64,000 nt of DNA from Vescimonas fastidiosa (GTDB taxonomy: Bacteria > Bacillota > Clostridia > Oscillospirales > Oscillospiraceae): contig NZ_AP023415.1 of the NCBI RefSeq assembly GCF_018326305.1, forward strand, positions 124,001 through 188,000, given 5' to 3'. This document shows, piece by piece, positions 35,892 through 46,822 of this stretch; positions within the stretch are counted from its first letter, which is position 1; the number at the start of each line of letters is the position of its first letter. The notes below the pieces were generated by a model. It searched no databases. It was not told the DNA's origin and was given only the letters and a program-made list of their open reading frames with translations. Both the position numbers and the translations under genes were made by a program.

Positions 35892-36479
35892 GTGAAAAAA
35901 TATTTGCTATTACTTTTACCCCTGTGCCTGCTGCTGTCCGGCTGCGGCCATTCTAAGCGGGAGGCGGTGCAGGACTATTATGCCTCCATCCGCACGGCGC
36001 AGGCGGAGGCGCAGATCGTGGTACACCTGGACACGGACGACCGCACCTTTACCGTGTCGGCGGCCTATGACCGGCAGCGGGGAACGACCACCACCATTCT
36101 GGAGCCGGAGACTCTTCGGGGCCTCAGTGCCACCGTTACGGCGGAGGAGCTGCAGCTGCTCTACGACGGCAGCGTGTGGGCTGCCGGGGACGGAGGAAAT
36201 CTCTCCGCCGCCAACGCCGTGCAGCTCGCTCTGTATGCGGCGGGACAGGGGTTCGTGACCCGGGAGGGGACGGATAAGATCGGCACTCTGGAGTACCTGC
36301 TTCTCACCTGCGAGGCAACGGACGGGGCGGGAGAGACCTACGCCTGTACCCTCTGGATGCAGCCGGAGAGCTTTGCGCCCTACGCCGCGGAGCTGAGCCG
36401 GGAGGGCAAGGTGCTGCTGACGGTGACATTTACACAATTTACTTGCCAGATGGAAGAAGATACGGAAGAAAGTACATGA
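35892..36479 (+). CDS. Lipoprotein of unknown function
   Basis: A 195-residue exported lipoprotein starting with GTG at 35892, 7 nt after GGAGGG. The N-terminus MKKYLLLLLPLCLLLSGCGH has a canonical lipobox LLSGC. The mature part is beta-rich (VVHLDTDDRTFTVSAAYDR.., ATVTAEELQLLYDG..), reminiscent of LolA/LppX-like folds, but no family is certain. It precedes alr with a 13-bp gap, so the two are probably co-transcribed. The open frame upstream to 35853 has no signal. Confidence 0.8.
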   Translation: MKKYLLLLLPLCLLLSGCGHSKREAVQDYYASIRTAQAEAQIVVHLDTDDRTFTVSAAYDRQRGTTTTILEPETLRGLSATVTAEELQLLYDGSVWAAGDGGNLSAANAVQLALYAAGQGFVTREGTDKIGTLEYLLLTCEATDGAGETYACTLWMQPESFAPYAAELSREGKVLLTVTFTQFTCQMEEDTEEST

Positions 36480-36492
36480 AAGAGGCGACGGT

Positions 36493-37662
36493 ATGGAATC
36501 TACACTGCGGAGGACCTGGGCGGTCATTGATCTGGACGCCCTGGGGGAAAACTATGAAAAGCTGCGCCGGCACATCGGCCCGGATGTGAAGTTTTTGGGC
36601 GTGGTGAAGGCGGATGCCTACGGCCACGGGGCCATTCGGGTGGCGGAGGTGCTGGAGAAAAGGGGGGCGGACTACCTGGCTGTCAGCAGCATCGACGAGG
36701 CCATGGAGCTGCGGCTGGGGGGCATTGCTATGCCCATTCTGATCCTGGGCCACACCCCCAAGGAGCAGGTGGAAAAGCTCATCGAAAACCACATCACCCA
36801 GGCCGTTACCTGCAAGGCTAAGGCACTGGAGTATAGCGAAGAAGCTGTCCGCTGCGGCGGCACGCTGAGGGTGCATATTAAGGTGGACACGGGGATGTCA
36901 CGCCTGGGATACCTGGTCAGCGGGGCGCATTTTGAAAGCGGCGTGGAGGGCATTTGCGAGGCCTGCCGCCTGCCGGGGCTGGACGCCGAGGGTATCTTTA
37001 CCCACTTCGCCGTGTCCGACGAGGAGGACCGGGAGAGCCGGGCATACACCCGGGAGCAGTTCGAGCTGTTTACATCGGTCATTGAAAAAGCGGAGGAGAA
37101 GCTGGGGCGGAAGTTTGCCTTGCGTCACTGCGCCAACACCGGGGCCGTGGCCTACTGGCCGGAGATGATGCTGGACATGGTGCGCCCGGGCCTGCTGCTC
37201 TACGGCTACGGCGACGGGGCAAGGAGGCTGGGCCTGCGCCCGGTGATGCGTCTGATGACCAGCGTCAGCACCATTAAGGTTTACGAGCCGGGTACCTCCG
37301 TCAGCTATGGGCGCATATTTAAGACGGAGCGCACCACCCGCATGGGCGTGGTGCCCTATGGCTATGCCGACGGATTTTTCCGCTGCCTGTCAAATCGGTG
37401 CAGCCTCATGACCGCCTATGGCCCGGCACCCCAGCGGGGACGCATCTGCATGGATATGTGCATGATCGACCTGACGGATCTGCCGGAGGTGGATGTAGGC
37501 GACGAGATCGAAATTTTCGGGCCGGAGAACCCGGTGGAAAGGCTGGCGGACCTGGCCGGGACCATCCCCTATGAGCTGACCTGCGCCGTAAGTAAGCGGG
37601 TGCCGAGAGTGTACATCGAAAACGGAAAAGAGACAGAGCGGGAGCTGCTGCTGCGGTTTTAA
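36493..37662 (+). CDS. alr: Alanine racemase
   Basis: PLP-dependent enzyme interconverting L- and D-alanine for peptidoglycan. The 389-residue protein has the PLP lysine in VVKADAYGHG (about residue 38), the second catalytic base Tyr in TSVSYGRIF (about 269), and conserved GRICMDM near 316. The lipoprotein gene is upstream and mazF downstream, the arrangement alr-mazF being common in Firmicutes. Confidence 0.97.
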   Translation: MESTLRRTWAVIDLDALGENYEKLRRHIGPDVKFLGVVKADAYGHGAIRVAEVLEKRGADYLAVSSIDEAMELRLGGIAMPILILGHTPKEQVEKLIENHITQAVTCKAKALEYSEEAVRCGGTLRVHIKVDTGMSRLGYLVSGAHFESGVEGICEACRLPGLDAEGIFTHFAVSDEEDRESRAYTREQFELFTSVIEKAEEKLGRKFALRHCANTGAVAYWPEMMLDMVRPGLLLYGYGDGARRLGLRPVMRLMTSVSTIKVYEPGTSVSYGRIFKTERTTRMGVVPYGYADGFFRCLSNRCSLMTAYGPAPQRGRICMDMCMIDLTDLPEVDVGDEIEIFGPENPVERLADLAGTIPYELTCAVSKRVPRVYIENGKETERELLLRF

Positions 37663-37810
37663 GGGAACCGGCGGAAGGCTATCTGCATAGACTGATATGG
37701 GACGGACACGGCACGGTTTTTTCCGTGGGGCGTATAATTTCGCAGACTGCGTGGGACAATGAAAGTGACCCGGCAAAACGGGTACTTCTTTCCGGCGGAG
37801 TGTGAACCTT

Positions 37811-38176
37811 GTGGAATCAACTGTCAGACGAGGCGAAATATATTATGCCGATCTCAGCCCGGTGGTGGGCAGCGAGCAGGGAGGTGTGCGGCCTGTGCTG
37901 ATCGTGCAGAACGATACCGGCAACCGACACAGCCCTACCATCATCGCCGCAGCTATTACCTCCCGCACCGGCAAGGCCAAGCTGCCCACGCACATTGAGC
38001 TGCCCGGGCAGAGCAGCGGTCTGCCCCGGGACTCCATCATCCTGCTGGAGCAGATACGGACCCTGGATAAAAAGCGACTTCGGGAGAAGATGGGCCGGGT
38101 GGAGGATGACATCATGCAGCAGGTGGACGCGGCCATCGCCGTGTCCTTCGGGCTGGCCCAGGAGCGTTTGGTATGA
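37811..38176 (+). CDS. mazF: MazF/PemK-type endoribonuclease toxin
   Basis: A protein of about 121 residues with the MazF fold. [20 protein letters not shown] (N-terminal strand and loop with catalytic Arg region) and [11 protein letters not shown] are diagnostic; [19 protein letters not shown] contains the conserved Thr/Ser of the active site. MazF cleaves mRNA at short sequences. The GTG at 37811 has 10 nt to GGAG; another GTG at 37802 is too close. I find no MazE-like antitoxin frame in the 140 bp between alr and mazF. Confidence 0.9.
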   Translation: MESTVRRGEIYYADLSPVVGSEQGGVRPVLIVQNDTGNRHSPTIIAAAITSRTGKAKLPTHIELPGQSSGLPRDSIILLEQIRTLDKKRLREKMGRVEDDIMQQVDAAIAVSFGLAQERLV

Positions 38177-38207
38177 GCAGCGCCTACATACCGGACGGGG
38201 ACAAGTG

Positions 38208-38249
38208 AAAAAACGGGAGGGGTAACAGACGGCGCCCTTCCCGTTTTTC
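38208..38249 (+). terminator. Terminator after mazF
   Basis: Stem AAAAACGGGA.GGG / CCC.TCCCGTTTTT with a TTTTT tail, about 30 bp after the mazF stop. Confidence 0.85.
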
Positions 38250-38381
38250 ATAGCATGGTTACAAAAAAGAACTACCATATCTTGACGGAGTGTGGTACAA
38301 TAGTCAAACACCGAATAGTATGCGCATTCCGCCCCGTTTTCCGGCCTGCCGGAGGGAGCGGATGGAAAGGGGAGAAAAACC

Positions 38382-38834
38382 ATGAAATGTCCCTATTGCG
38401 GATTTTCCGAGAGCAAGGTGGTAGACTCCCGCCCTGCCGACGAGGGTAGTATCCGCCGCCGCCGGGAGTGCCTGCAATGCGAGCGGCGCTTTACCACCTA
38501 CGAGACGGTGGAGAGCCTGCCCATGGTGGTCATCAAAAAGGATGGCAGCCGCCAGACCTTTGACCGCAGCAAGGTGCTCCGGGGTATCCAGCGCAGCTGC
38601 GAGAAGCGGCCTGTGCCCGTGGCGGACATGGAGCGCATGGCCCTGGAGATCGAGCAGGAGCTGCAGAACAAGCTGGAGCGGGAGATCAGCACGGAGCTGG
38701 TGGGCGAGATGGTCATGGACAAGCTGAAAAAGGCCGATGAGGTGGCCTATGTGCGCTTTGCCTCCGTGTACAGGCAGTTTAAGGACATCAATACCTTCAT
38801 GAGCGAGCTGAATAAGCTGCTCAGCGAGAAGTGA
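38382..38834 (+). CDS. nrdR: Transcriptional repressor NrdR
   Basis: Zinc-ribbon/ATP-cone repressor of ribonucleotide reductase genes, 150 residues. The N-terminal ribbon [19 protein letters not shown] supplies four Cys; the RRRRECLQC stretch contacts DNA; the ATP-cone runs from about 45 to 135 ([19 protein letters not shown]). Start ATG 38382 after GGGGAG. No nrd genes are in the window. Confidence 0.96.
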   Translation: MKCPYCGFSESKVVDSRPADEGSIRRRRECLQCERRFTTYETVESLPMVVIKKDGSRQTFDRSKVLRGIQRSCEKRPVPVADMERMALEIEQELQNKLEREISTELVGEMVMDKLKKADEVAYVRFASVYRQFKDINTFMSELNKLLSEK

Positions 38835-39481
38835 GCGAAAGTCTCCCTTGCCTAAAGAGGGGGCCGACTGGGTGATTTTTCCCCACCGCACCGGCAAGGC
38901 ACGCGGGCCCTGCCCTGCAAAGCGTTGCGTTATCGGGCCGGGCGGACAGAGTCGTCCGCCCCTACAAACCGATCCGTAGGGGCCGATGCCTACATCGGCC
39001 CGCCCACCGCACCACCAATAATGCGTCCGTAGGGGCCGTCGGTTGCTCACCGTCGTGCCCGCGAATCGACTGGCACTTCCTCGAAACCGGCTGGCTTCTT
39101 CCGCCGCTGGCGGTGCTTCGCCGATTTCCCCGCCTGCGGGAGGGGCAGAGCCCCTCCCCTACGCACTCCCTGTTACGCTTCCGTAGGGCGGAGTGCCCCA
39201 CCCCGCCGCCCGGTCACGCACCGTACTTCTTGTGCCTGTGTAGGGGCGACCCTTGCGGTCGCTCGTCGCCTGAGTAAAACGGGGCGATGTGGGCATCGCC
39301 CCCTACGAAGCTCTATCGGTGAATGGCGTGTAGGGGCGGACGCCCCTGTCCGCCCGGCTGGTTTACCTTACAATATATTTCGCAGCCGCCCGGTCACGCA
39401 CGGCACTTCTTGCAACCTGTCATTGCGAAGCCAGTGCGCACACTGGCTGTGGCAATCCGTACTCTCCGCGAACTCTGAAAC
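38835..39481. repeat. Intergenic palindromic repeat block A
   Basis: About 650 bp without a plausible gene. It is a patchwork of short units: a CCCTTGCCTAAAG.GGGG fragment (38851-38882), several GTAGGGGC-type palindromes such as GGGCGGACAGAGTCGTCCGC, GGGGCGATGTGGGCATCGCC and GGGGCGGACGCCCCTGTCCG, and a full TGTCATTGCG...GGCAATCCG unit (39418-39460). Related blocks are at 48740-49205, 53195-53507, 56040-56215 and 59640-59987. Confidence 0.75.
39418..39460 (+). repeat. TGTCATTGCG...GGCAATCCG repeat unit
   Basis: Frame TGTCATTGCGAA then hairpin GCCAGTG-CG-CACACTGGC-like, then GTGGCAATCCG. Other copies: 48752-48788 (minus), 53264-53307, 59875-59915, and a decayed one at 35808-35845. Confidence 0.8.
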
Positions 39482-39862
39482 CTACAATATATTCCGCAGC
39501 GAAAGCCCCTGGTTTTCACCCAGGATGGCCAAACGGGCGGAGAGCTCTGCCATGTCCGCGGGCAGCTCCGCGTCATCCTCCAGCGCCGCAAAGGCGCTGC
39601 ACCGGCGCAGCAGGGTCTCCACCTCGTCCAGCTCCTGGTGCTCGGCCAGCATGTGCAGCCGATTCTGTTTTTCCTGCCACTGGTCGTTGAGGTCAGCCAA
39701 AATGTCCTGTGCCTGCCCCCAGTCCGACCGCTTCACCGCGCTCTCCGCCAGGGAAAGCTGCGCCTGCCATGCCTGGGCATAGTGCCGTATGCTGCTGCCC
39801 CCGTACAGCGACAGGAGAAATGTTACCAGCAGTATAAATATCGGTATGCGGAACGACTTCAT
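39482..39862 (-). CDS. DUF4363-type protein
   Basis: A 126-residue membrane-anchored protein starting MKSFRIPIFILLVTFLLSLY (one N-terminal span), followed by a long helical, Trp/Gln-rich extracytoplasmic region (AWQAQLSLAESAVKRSDWGQA.., shown in part). The profile and partner fit the DUF4363 family, which usually follows YetF-type genes. It overlaps the YetF gene by ATGA. Function unknown; some relatives belong to sporulation-linked sets. Confidence 0.78.
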   Translation of the reverse strand: MKSFRIPIFILLVTFLLSLYGGSSIRHYAQAWQAQLSLAESAVKRSDWGQAQDILADLNDQWQEKQNRLHMLAEHQELDEVETLLRRCSAFAALEDDAELPADMAELSARLAILGENQGLSLRNIL

Positions 39863-40542
39863 TTTGCGTCCTCCTTCACAATGCATACAGTCTCTCCCCG
39901 TTCATCCACGCTTAAAAGAAACACCTGGTGGGGGGAGGAAACGCCGTTTTGGTCAAGCTGCTTTTGAAGCCACGCTTCGTCCCGGCCTGCCCGGCGCAGC
40001 TGGTCCGTCAGAAGGCGGCCATCGTTGATGATGACTGTGGGGAGAAACACATCGTCCTCGTAGGTCAGGCCCAGCTGATAGGGCGTAGCGGGCTGGGCCA
40101 CGGTGCGCAGCAGCACCGACAGCTGCCCGCCGGTCTCCAAAATGGCGTACTTGACATCGCTTATATCCGTGACGCCCTGGGTGCGCAGCTCCTCAAAAAG
40201 CTCATCCAGAGTCAGGCGGTTGTGGCGCATGGCATCCTGCTGGAGCTTTCCGTCCCGGATAATCACGGCAGGGCGGCCGCAGATGAGCCGCCGAAAGCGC
40301 ACATGACGCAGACTCAGGCAGCTTAAAAGCATACTCATGCACAGCAGCGTTATAATGGGAATGACCCCGTTCAGCAGCGGAATGCCAAAGTCCTGCATAG
40401 GCACCGAGGCCAGGTCCGACAGCAGCATGGTCAGCACCAGCTCAATGGGCTCCAGCTCCCCAATCTGCCGCTTGCCGGTGAGACGAAGGCCCACAATGAG
40501 CAGCAGATAGAGAATAACGGTCCTGAAAAAAGCGGTCATCAT
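39859..40542 (-). CDS. YetF/DUF421 family membrane protein
   Basis: A 227-residue protein starting MMTAFFRTVILYLLLIVGLR at 40542 behind AAAGGGGG. It has three N-terminal membrane spans with the family motifs GKRQIGELEPIELVL and LLNGVIPI, then a soluble beta-rich domain with GRPAVIIRDGKLQ and LDELFEELRTQGV. Members of this family are of unclear biochemical function and occur in spore or stress contexts in Bacillus. The long frame upstream to 40794 is not coding. Confidence 0.88.
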   Translation of the reverse strand: MMTAFFRTVILYLLLIVGLRLTGKRQIGELEPIELVLTMLLSDLASVPMQDFGIPLLNGVIPIITLLCMSMLLSCLSLRHVRFRRLICGRPAVIIRDGKLQQDAMRHNRLTLDELFEELRTQGVTDISDVKYAILETGGQLSVLLRTVAQPATPYQLGLTYEDDVFLPTVIINDGRLLTDQLRRAGRDEAWLQKQLDQNGVSSPHQVFLLSVDERGETVCIVKEDAK

Positions 40543-40640
40543 ACGGTATACCCCCTTTCCGGCAGTATTTGCCCCGGGAGGTAGAAATATACATTTTTTG
40601 TTAACACAGAGAAGAAAGGAGACCATGGGGCGACCCATCA

Positions 40641-40815
40641 CAAGCGCCAGTGCCCGTCTCAGGCGGGACGACGAGGAGGAGAGAGTATCGAGTTTTTCGG
40701 CGGAAGCTCTCCCGTACCGTCCGGGTACGCACACAGCCGGTAAATATGCGGGTGACCGCAAAACAGAGAGGCTGTGGCCGGACAGGAATGACAAATGTCT
40801 GTGTGTTTGTCCTTC
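40641..40815 (+). ncRNA. glmS ribozyme
   Basis: Self-cleaving riboswitch upstream of glmS. The sequence starts AAGCGCCAGTGCCC with the cleavage site expected 5' of G40644, and contains the conserved core GACGAGGAGGAGAGAG..TATCGAG..TTCGGCGGAAGCTCTCCC (in parts: ACGAGGAGGAGAGAGTATCG, TTCGGCGGAAGCTCTCCCG), with a P4-type domain GGCTGTGGCCGGACAGG. GlcN6P acts as cofactor for cleavage and lowers GlmS production. The end is approximate. Confidence 0.93.
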
Positions 40816-40862
40816 CGGTTGTTAAATTTCAGAAAACGAAACGATCAGGAGGAACCATTTAT

Positions 40863-42698
<1,836 letters not shown>

Positions 42699-42710
42699 AC
42701 GGGAGGCGCT

Positions 42711-43115
42711 ATGTTTCATCTAGCCATTGTGTTTATGCCGGTACTGCTGCTGGGACTGGGAATCGCCATTATTGCAACGCTCCTCACGGGGCTTGGGCTG
42801 CTCCTGGCGGCGCTGGCGGGCGGGGCCTCTGTGGCGCTGCTGGTGCAGGATAAGAGCCTGAAGCGGCTCCTGCTGCTGGGCTGCGGCGTCCTGGCCCTGG
42901 CGGGCATCGCCTGTGTGGGGCTGGTGCTGAATCTGCCGTATTTTATAGCGGCACTGTGCTGCCTGGGAGCGGTGGCCCTGGCCATTGCGGGCCTGTGCGG
43001 ATGCAGGGGCATCGCCAATAAATACGGCCGGGTGGGCGGCACCCTGCTCTTCGCCTTTGCCGCTGCCGCAGCGCTGCTTTTCGGCATTATCGTTGTGGCC
43101 ATGGGAATAGGTTAA
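42711..43115 (+). CDS. Small integral membrane protein of unknown function
   Basis: A 134-residue, strongly hydrophobic protein with four predicted spans (starting MFHLAIVFMPVLLLGLGIAI) and short charged loops (QDKSLKRLL, NKYGRVGG). It begins 12 bp after glmS with GGGAGG before the ATG, so it should be under the same ribozyme-controlled transcript. I do not recognise a family. Confidence 0.65.
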   Translation: MFHLAIVFMPVLLLGLGIAIIATLLTGLGLLLAALAGGASVALLVQDKSLKRLLLLGCGVLALAGIACVGLVLNLPYFIAALCCLGAVALAIAGLCGCRGIANKYGRVGGTLLFAFAAAAALLFGIIVVAMGIG

Positions 43116-43134
43116 ACTGCATAGATTAAAGCCT

Positions 43135-43323
43135 CAAAAAAGCCTCGCAGAGTTTGCCGCCCGCAGGCGGCAAAGAAATGAAATCATTTTCTCTCGCGAC
43201 ATGTGCGTGAGAGAAAATACCTCTCAGGCTGCCAGTGTGGAATTTTTGCGCACGGCGCAAAAATTATGCGCGCAGCAGACTGTGAGCCTTTTGTCGGAAA
43301 AACCCGGAGGGTTTTTCGACAGT
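43135..43323 (+). repeat. Structured intergenic repeat, copy 2 of 3
   Basis: Best-paired copy. Hairpins: TTTGCCGCC/GGCGGCAAA around CGCA; ATTTTCTCTC/GAGAGAAAAT around GCGACATGTGCGT; AATTTTTGCGC/GCGCAAAAATT around ACG; TTGTCGGAAAAACCC/GGGTTTTTCGACAG around GGA. Compared with copy 1, both arms of the second and third hairpins changed together. It lies between convergent genes and is followed at once by a terminator. Confidence 0.82.
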
Positions 43324-43325
43324 AT

Positions 43326-43368
43326 GAAAGCCCATGCTTTCGTTTTCTGAAAGCATGGGCTTTTTGAC
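43326..43368. terminator. Terminator between the glmS-linked gene and the baiN-like gene
   Basis: Stem AAAGCCCATGCTTTC / GAAAGCATGGGCTTT with a seven-base loop and TTTTT on the plus strand. It lies directly after repeat copy 2 and may work in both directions. Confidence 0.9.
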
Positions 43369-43384
43369 ACGCTACCGGAGAAAT

Positions 43385-44617
43385 TCAAAGAAGCCTTCCG
43401 GCCAGGCGGGCGCTGGACCAGGCCCACTGGAGGTTGTAGCCGCCGCAGTCGCCGTCTACATCCAGCAGCTCGCCGCAGGCATAAAGGCCCGGGATCAGGC
43501 GGCTTTGCAGGGTATGGGGGTCAAACTCCGATGTATCCAGGCCCCCGGCGGTGACCTGGGCCTGGTCAAAGCCGCAGGTGCCGGTGACGGGGAGAGGGAA
43601 GTCCTTGCATAGGCCGGCCAGCAGGGTCAGGTCTTGCTCCGTCAGGGCGCGCAGAGCTGCGGCGGGGGAGAGACCGGCGGCCTTTACCACCACCTGCCCC
43701 AGACGGCTGTGGAGGACCCCGGCGAAGATTGTCCCGGCGGTCTGCTCCGTAGGAGCGTCCGCTTTTTTAGCGTCCCGGCGGGCCCGGAGATGACAGAGAA
43801 TTTTCTCTGCACTCTTTTCTGCCCACAGATCCAGATGCAGGGTCAGGCCGTCGCCGCCGGTGGAGGCATAGCGGGAAATTTCAAATACCGCGGGGCCGCT
43901 GACGCCGTACTCGGTGAAGAGGATTTCCCCCTCATTTTCGGCCAAAACCCGGCTGCCCCGGCGGAGGGTCAGGCGGGCGGGGGTTTTGACGCCCTTGAGA
44001 GCCCGGGGATAAGTGGGGTCGGTCTTTATCTGCACCAGGGAGGGATACAGGGCCGTGCGGTGGTGGCCCAGGGACTTGGCCAGCTTATAGCCGTCCAGCA
44101 CCCCGCCCACCTTGCTGCCCGCCGCGCCGCCGCAGGCCAGAATCACCTTATCTATGTTGGTGTATTTTTCTCCGGAGAGGAAGGCGGCGGCGAAGGTGTC
44201 GCCCTTTTTGCGCAGGTCGGCCACGCCGTCTCCGGAGAGCAGGTGCAGCCGGGGATGCTCCAGGGCATAGCGTAGGACATCCAGGACAGAGTTGGCCATG
44301 TTGGAGCGGGGGTAGATTTTGCCGTCCGGCTCCGTCACCGTCTCCAATCCCAGGGCGGCAAAGTAGGCCAAAGTGGACGAGACCGGAAACTGCTCCAGGG
44401 CATAGCGGCAGAAATCCGGGTCCCGGCCATGGTAGTGGTGGGGGGCGGCGTGGAGGTTGGAGAGGTTGCAGCGGCCGTTGCCGGTAGAGAGGAGCTTGCG
44501 GCCCACCCGGGCCTGACGCTCGGAGAGGAGGACGGTGTTTTGCGGGTCCTCCAGGGCCGTTAGAGCGGCCAGCATTCCGGCGGCGCCGCCACCGACTATG
44601 AGAACGGTTTGGCTCAT
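43385..44617 (-). CDS. BaiN/HI0933-type FAD-dependent oxidoreductase
   Basis: A 410-residue flavoprotein. The FAD-binding GxGxxG motif is LIVGGGAAGMLAAL (residues 5-18), followed by GRKLLSTGNGRCNLSN and the C-terminal GLYACGELLDVDGDCGGYN block that are characteristic of the HI0933/BaiN family. Some members reduce bile-acid intermediates; others have no known substrate, so no specific reaction is assigned. The ATG overlaps the ruvX stop (ATGA). Confidence 0.9.
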   Translation of the reverse strand: MSQTVLIVGGGAAGMLAALTALEDPQNTVLLSERQARVGRKLLSTGNGRCNLSNLHAAPHHYHGRDPDFCRYALEQFPVSSTLAYFAALGLETVTEPDGKIYPRSNMANSVLDVLRYALEHPRLHLLSGDGVADLRKKGDTFAAAFLSGEKYTNIDKVILACGGAAGSKVGGVLDGYKLAKSLGHHRTALYPSLVQIKTDPTYPRALKGVKTPARLTLRRGSRVLAENEGEILFTEYGVSGPAVFEISRYASTGGDGLTLHLDLWAEKSAEKILCHLRARRDAKKADAPTEQTAGTIFAGVLHSRLGQVVVKAAGLSPAAALRALTEQDLTLLAGLCKDFPLPVTGTCGFDQAQVTAGGLDTSEFDPHTLQSRLIPGLYACGELLDVDGDCGGYNLQWAWSSARLAGRLL

Positions 44618-45039
44618 GGCTCCGCCTCCAGTCTGCGCCGGGTGAGATAGCCCTCCAGCATGAGGCTGGCGGCCACGGCGTCCACGATCTTCTTGCGCTG
44701 CTTGCCGTTTTTACCGTTTCCGAAGAGGATGGCGTGGGCCTCCACGGTGCTGCGGCGCTCATCCCAAAGCACCAGGGGAAGGCCCGTGGTCTCCTGGAGG
44801 ATTTCCCCCAGGGCGGCACATTTTTCAGCCCGGGGGCCCAGGGTGCCGTCCATATTCTTGGGATACCCCAGGACCAGGCGCTCCACGCCGTGTTCAGCGA
44901 TGAGGGACTGAATTTGCGCTACCACCTCCTCCTGGCGGCGGGTGTTTATGACCGTGGTGAAGCCTGCCAGAGTCTCCAAACGGTCGGAGATGGCGATGCC
45001 GGTGTGGGCGTCGCCGTAGTCGATGGCCATAATTTTCAT
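44614..45039 (-). CDS. ruvX: Putative pre-16S rRNA nuclease / Holliday junction resolvase RuvX
   Basis: RNase H-fold nuclease of the YqgF family, 141 residues. MKIMAIDYGDAHTGIAISD contains the first catalytic Asp; VLGYPKNMDGTLGPRA and LVLWDERRSTVEA supply the later acidic residues and conserved Arg. It is first in a two-gene unit with the oxidoreductase. Confidence 0.93.
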   Translation of the reverse strand: MKIMAIDYGDAHTGIAISDRLETLAGFTTVINTRRQEEVVAQIQSLIAEHGVERLVLGYPKNMDGTLGPRAEKCAALGEILQETTGLPLVLWDERRSTVEAHAILFGNGKNGKQRKKIVDAVAASLMLEGYLTRRRLEAEP

Positions 45040-45164
45040 GAAAAAATCCTCTCAAAAAGCCGTCGGGCGGCATTTTTTCTTTATAATACCACGCAGGGGG
45101 CAGGGATGGCAACAATTCCGATGATTTTCCCACAAAAAAATGCGAAATTTTTGCAAAAAACAGG

Positions 45165-45193
45165 TTGACCGCATGGAAAAAGAGTGCTAGAAT
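45165..45193 (+). promoter_or_regulatory. Promoter of rpmG-secE-nusG-rplK-rplA
   Basis: TTGACC at 45165-45170 and TAGAAT at 45188-45193, 17 bp apart. About 135 bp of leader precede rpmG. Confidence 0.8.
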
Positions 45194-45327
45194 AGACATT
45201 ACCTGTGAGTAGGGCTTTCTTTTTGCGCGCTTTTCGCTTCAGCGCCGGGAAAAGGAGACCCTGCAGACCAGGGAGGCAAACGGCTGCGCCGAGAGGCCGG
45301 CCCAATCTAATAAGGAGGTGCCGTTAG

Positions 45328-45477
45328 ATGCGCGTGAAGATTACTTTGAGATGCAACGAGTGCAAGCAGAGAAACTACAACACGATGAAGAACAAGAAGA
45401 ACAGTCCTGATCGTCTCGAGATGAACAAGTATTGCCCCTTCTGCAGAAAGCATACGGTTCACACCGAAACCAAGTGA
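45328..45477 (+). CDS. rpmG: 50S ribosomal protein L33
   Basis: A 49-residue protein, [20 protein letters not shown].. to ..HTVHTETK, with two CxxC pairs (CNEC and CPFC), that is the zinc-binding C+ form. AAGGAGG precedes the ATG at 45328. It sits before secE and nusG as in most Firmicutes. Confidence 0.95.
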   Translation: MRVKITLRCNECKQRNYNTMKNKKNSPDRLEMNKYCPFCRKHTVHTETK

Positions 45478-45504
45478 TTGGATGAAAAGAAAGGTTGTGT
45501 AACG

Positions 45505-45714
45505 ATGGCAGAGGCTAACAAGAAAGACCGCGGCAAGTGGTTCCGCGAGATGAGAAGCGAGCTGAAGAAGGTCGTTTGGCCCGATGGCAAGACGACGGCG
45601 AAGAACACCGGCACGGTGATCCTGTGCTCTCTGGGCGTAGGCGTGTTCATTTGGGTGTTTGACGCAGTGGCCGTGCTGGCCGTGAAGACCCTGGTCAGCC
45701 TGTTCGCAGCTTAA
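45505..45714 (+). CDS. secE: Protein translocase subunit SecE
   Basis: A 69-residue SecYEG subunit. The amphipathic segment WFREMRSELKKVVWPDGKTT is diagnostic, followed by one membrane span (GTVILCSLGVGVFIWVFDAV). The ATG at 45505 is used; the open frame begins at a TTG nine codons upstream. Confidence 0.95.
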   Translation: MAEANKKDRGKWFREMRSELKKVVWPDGKTTAKNTGTVILCSLGVGVFIWVFDAVAVLAVKTLVSLFAA

Positions 45715-45724
45715 GGAGCGGAGC

Positions 45725-46249
45725 ATGGCTGATAACGCAAAGTGGTATGTACTCCACACCTATTCCGGCTACGAAAATGCGGTAAAGGCCGCCATTGAAA
45801 AGTCCGTGACCAATCGCGGCCTGGAGGATATGATCCATAAGATGGAGATCCCCATGGAGACCGTGACCGAGGTGACGGAGTCGGGCGTGATGAAAGAAGT
45901 GGAACGCAAGGTGTTTCCCGGTTATGTACTCATTAAAATGGTGCTGACCGACGACACCTGGCATTTGGTCCGCAACATCCGCGGCGTCACCGGCTTCGTG
46001 GGCGAGGCGAATAAGGCCATTCCCCTTACGGAAGAAGAAGTGGCCGCATTAGGCGTGGAAAAGCACGAGATCGTGGTGCTGTATCATGTGGGCGACACCG
46101 TGAAGATCACGGAGGGCCCTCTGGCCAGCTTCACCGGTACCGTGGAGGAGATCGAGCCCGAGAAGAACAAGGTCCGGGTCGTGGTCTCCATGTTTGGCAG
46201 AGAGACCCCGGTCGAGCTGGAGCTGGACCAGGTAGAGGTTCTGCCCTGA
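45725..46249 (+). CDS. nusG: Transcription termination/antitermination protein NusG
   Basis: A 174-residue RNA polymerase-binding factor. The NGN domain starts [20 protein letters not shown] and contains [12 protein letters not shown] and [12 protein letters not shown]; the KOW domain holds [20 protein letters not shown]. It begins 10 bp after secE. Confidence 0.97.
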   Translation: MADNAKWYVLHTYSGYENAVKAAIEKSVTNRGLEDMIHKMEIPMETVTEVTESGVMKEVERKVFPGYVLIKMVLTDDTWHLVRNIRGVTGFVGEANKAIPLTEEEVAALGVEKHEIVVLYHVGDTVKITEGPLASFTGTVEEIEPEKNKVRVVVSMFGRETPVELELDQVEVLP

Positions 46250-46382
46250 GGCGCAGCAGACTCTGCGCGGGCCGGAGCATGACCACTCCGGCACAAGTGG
46301 GAGAGGCGCATGGGTGTCTCGCCAAAAGCGACCGCGGCATTAGGCCCGTCGCTACCACATTATGAAAAAGGAGGTGCCTATT
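46250..46382 (+). other. nusG-rplK spacer
   Basis: 133-bp non-coding spacer within the operon. Short GC-rich inverted repeats (CTCTGCGCGGGCCGGAG, GCCGGAG/CTCCGGC around CATGACCA) could form hairpins, perhaps for L11/L1 translational control, but no consensus is certain. Confidence 0.4.
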
Positions 46383-46808
46383 ATGGCACAGAAAGTCGTT
46401 GGTTATGTAAAGCTGCAGATCCCTGCAGGTAAAGCAACTCCCGCACCCCCCGTTGGCCCCGCTCTGGGCCAGCACGGCGTGAACATCGCCGCTTTCACCA
46501 AGGAGTTCAATGAGCGGACGAAGAACGATATGGGCCTGGTTATCCCCGTGGTCATCACGGTGTATGCCGACCGCTCCTTCTCCTTCATTACCAAGACTCC
46601 CCCCGCTGCCGTTCTTATCAAGAAGGAGTGCAACATTGAGTCCGGTTCCGGCGTTCCCAACAAGGAGAAGGTCGCTACCATTTCCAAGGCCTCCATTCAG
46701 AAGATCGCAGAGCTGAAGATGCGTGATTTGAACGCTGCTTCCCTGGAAGCCGCTATGAGCATGATCGCTGGTACCGCACGCTCCATGGGCGTTGTCGTCG
46801 GTGAATAA
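46383..46808 (+). CDS. rplK: 50S ribosomal protein L11
   Basis: A 141-residue protein starting [20 protein letters not shown], with the conserved [14 protein letters not shown] and [12 protein letters not shown] segments and C-terminal rRNA-binding [24 protein letters not shown] precedes the ATG. The open frame seven codons upstream is not used. Confidence 0.98.
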   Translation: MAQKVVGYVKLQIPAGKATPAPPVGPALGQHGVNIAAFTKEFNERTKNDMGLVIPVVITVYADRSFSFITKTPPAAVLIKKECNIESGSGVPNKEKVATISKASIQKIAELKMRDLNAASLEAAMSMIAGTARSMGVVVGE

Positions 46809-46822
46809 GGAGGGTGTAAGGT

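Noticed and set aside
38835..39481. Repeat block A as a CRISPR array
   Set aside because: Units are of different types and lengths, palindromic throughout, and there is no constant direct repeat with unique spacers.
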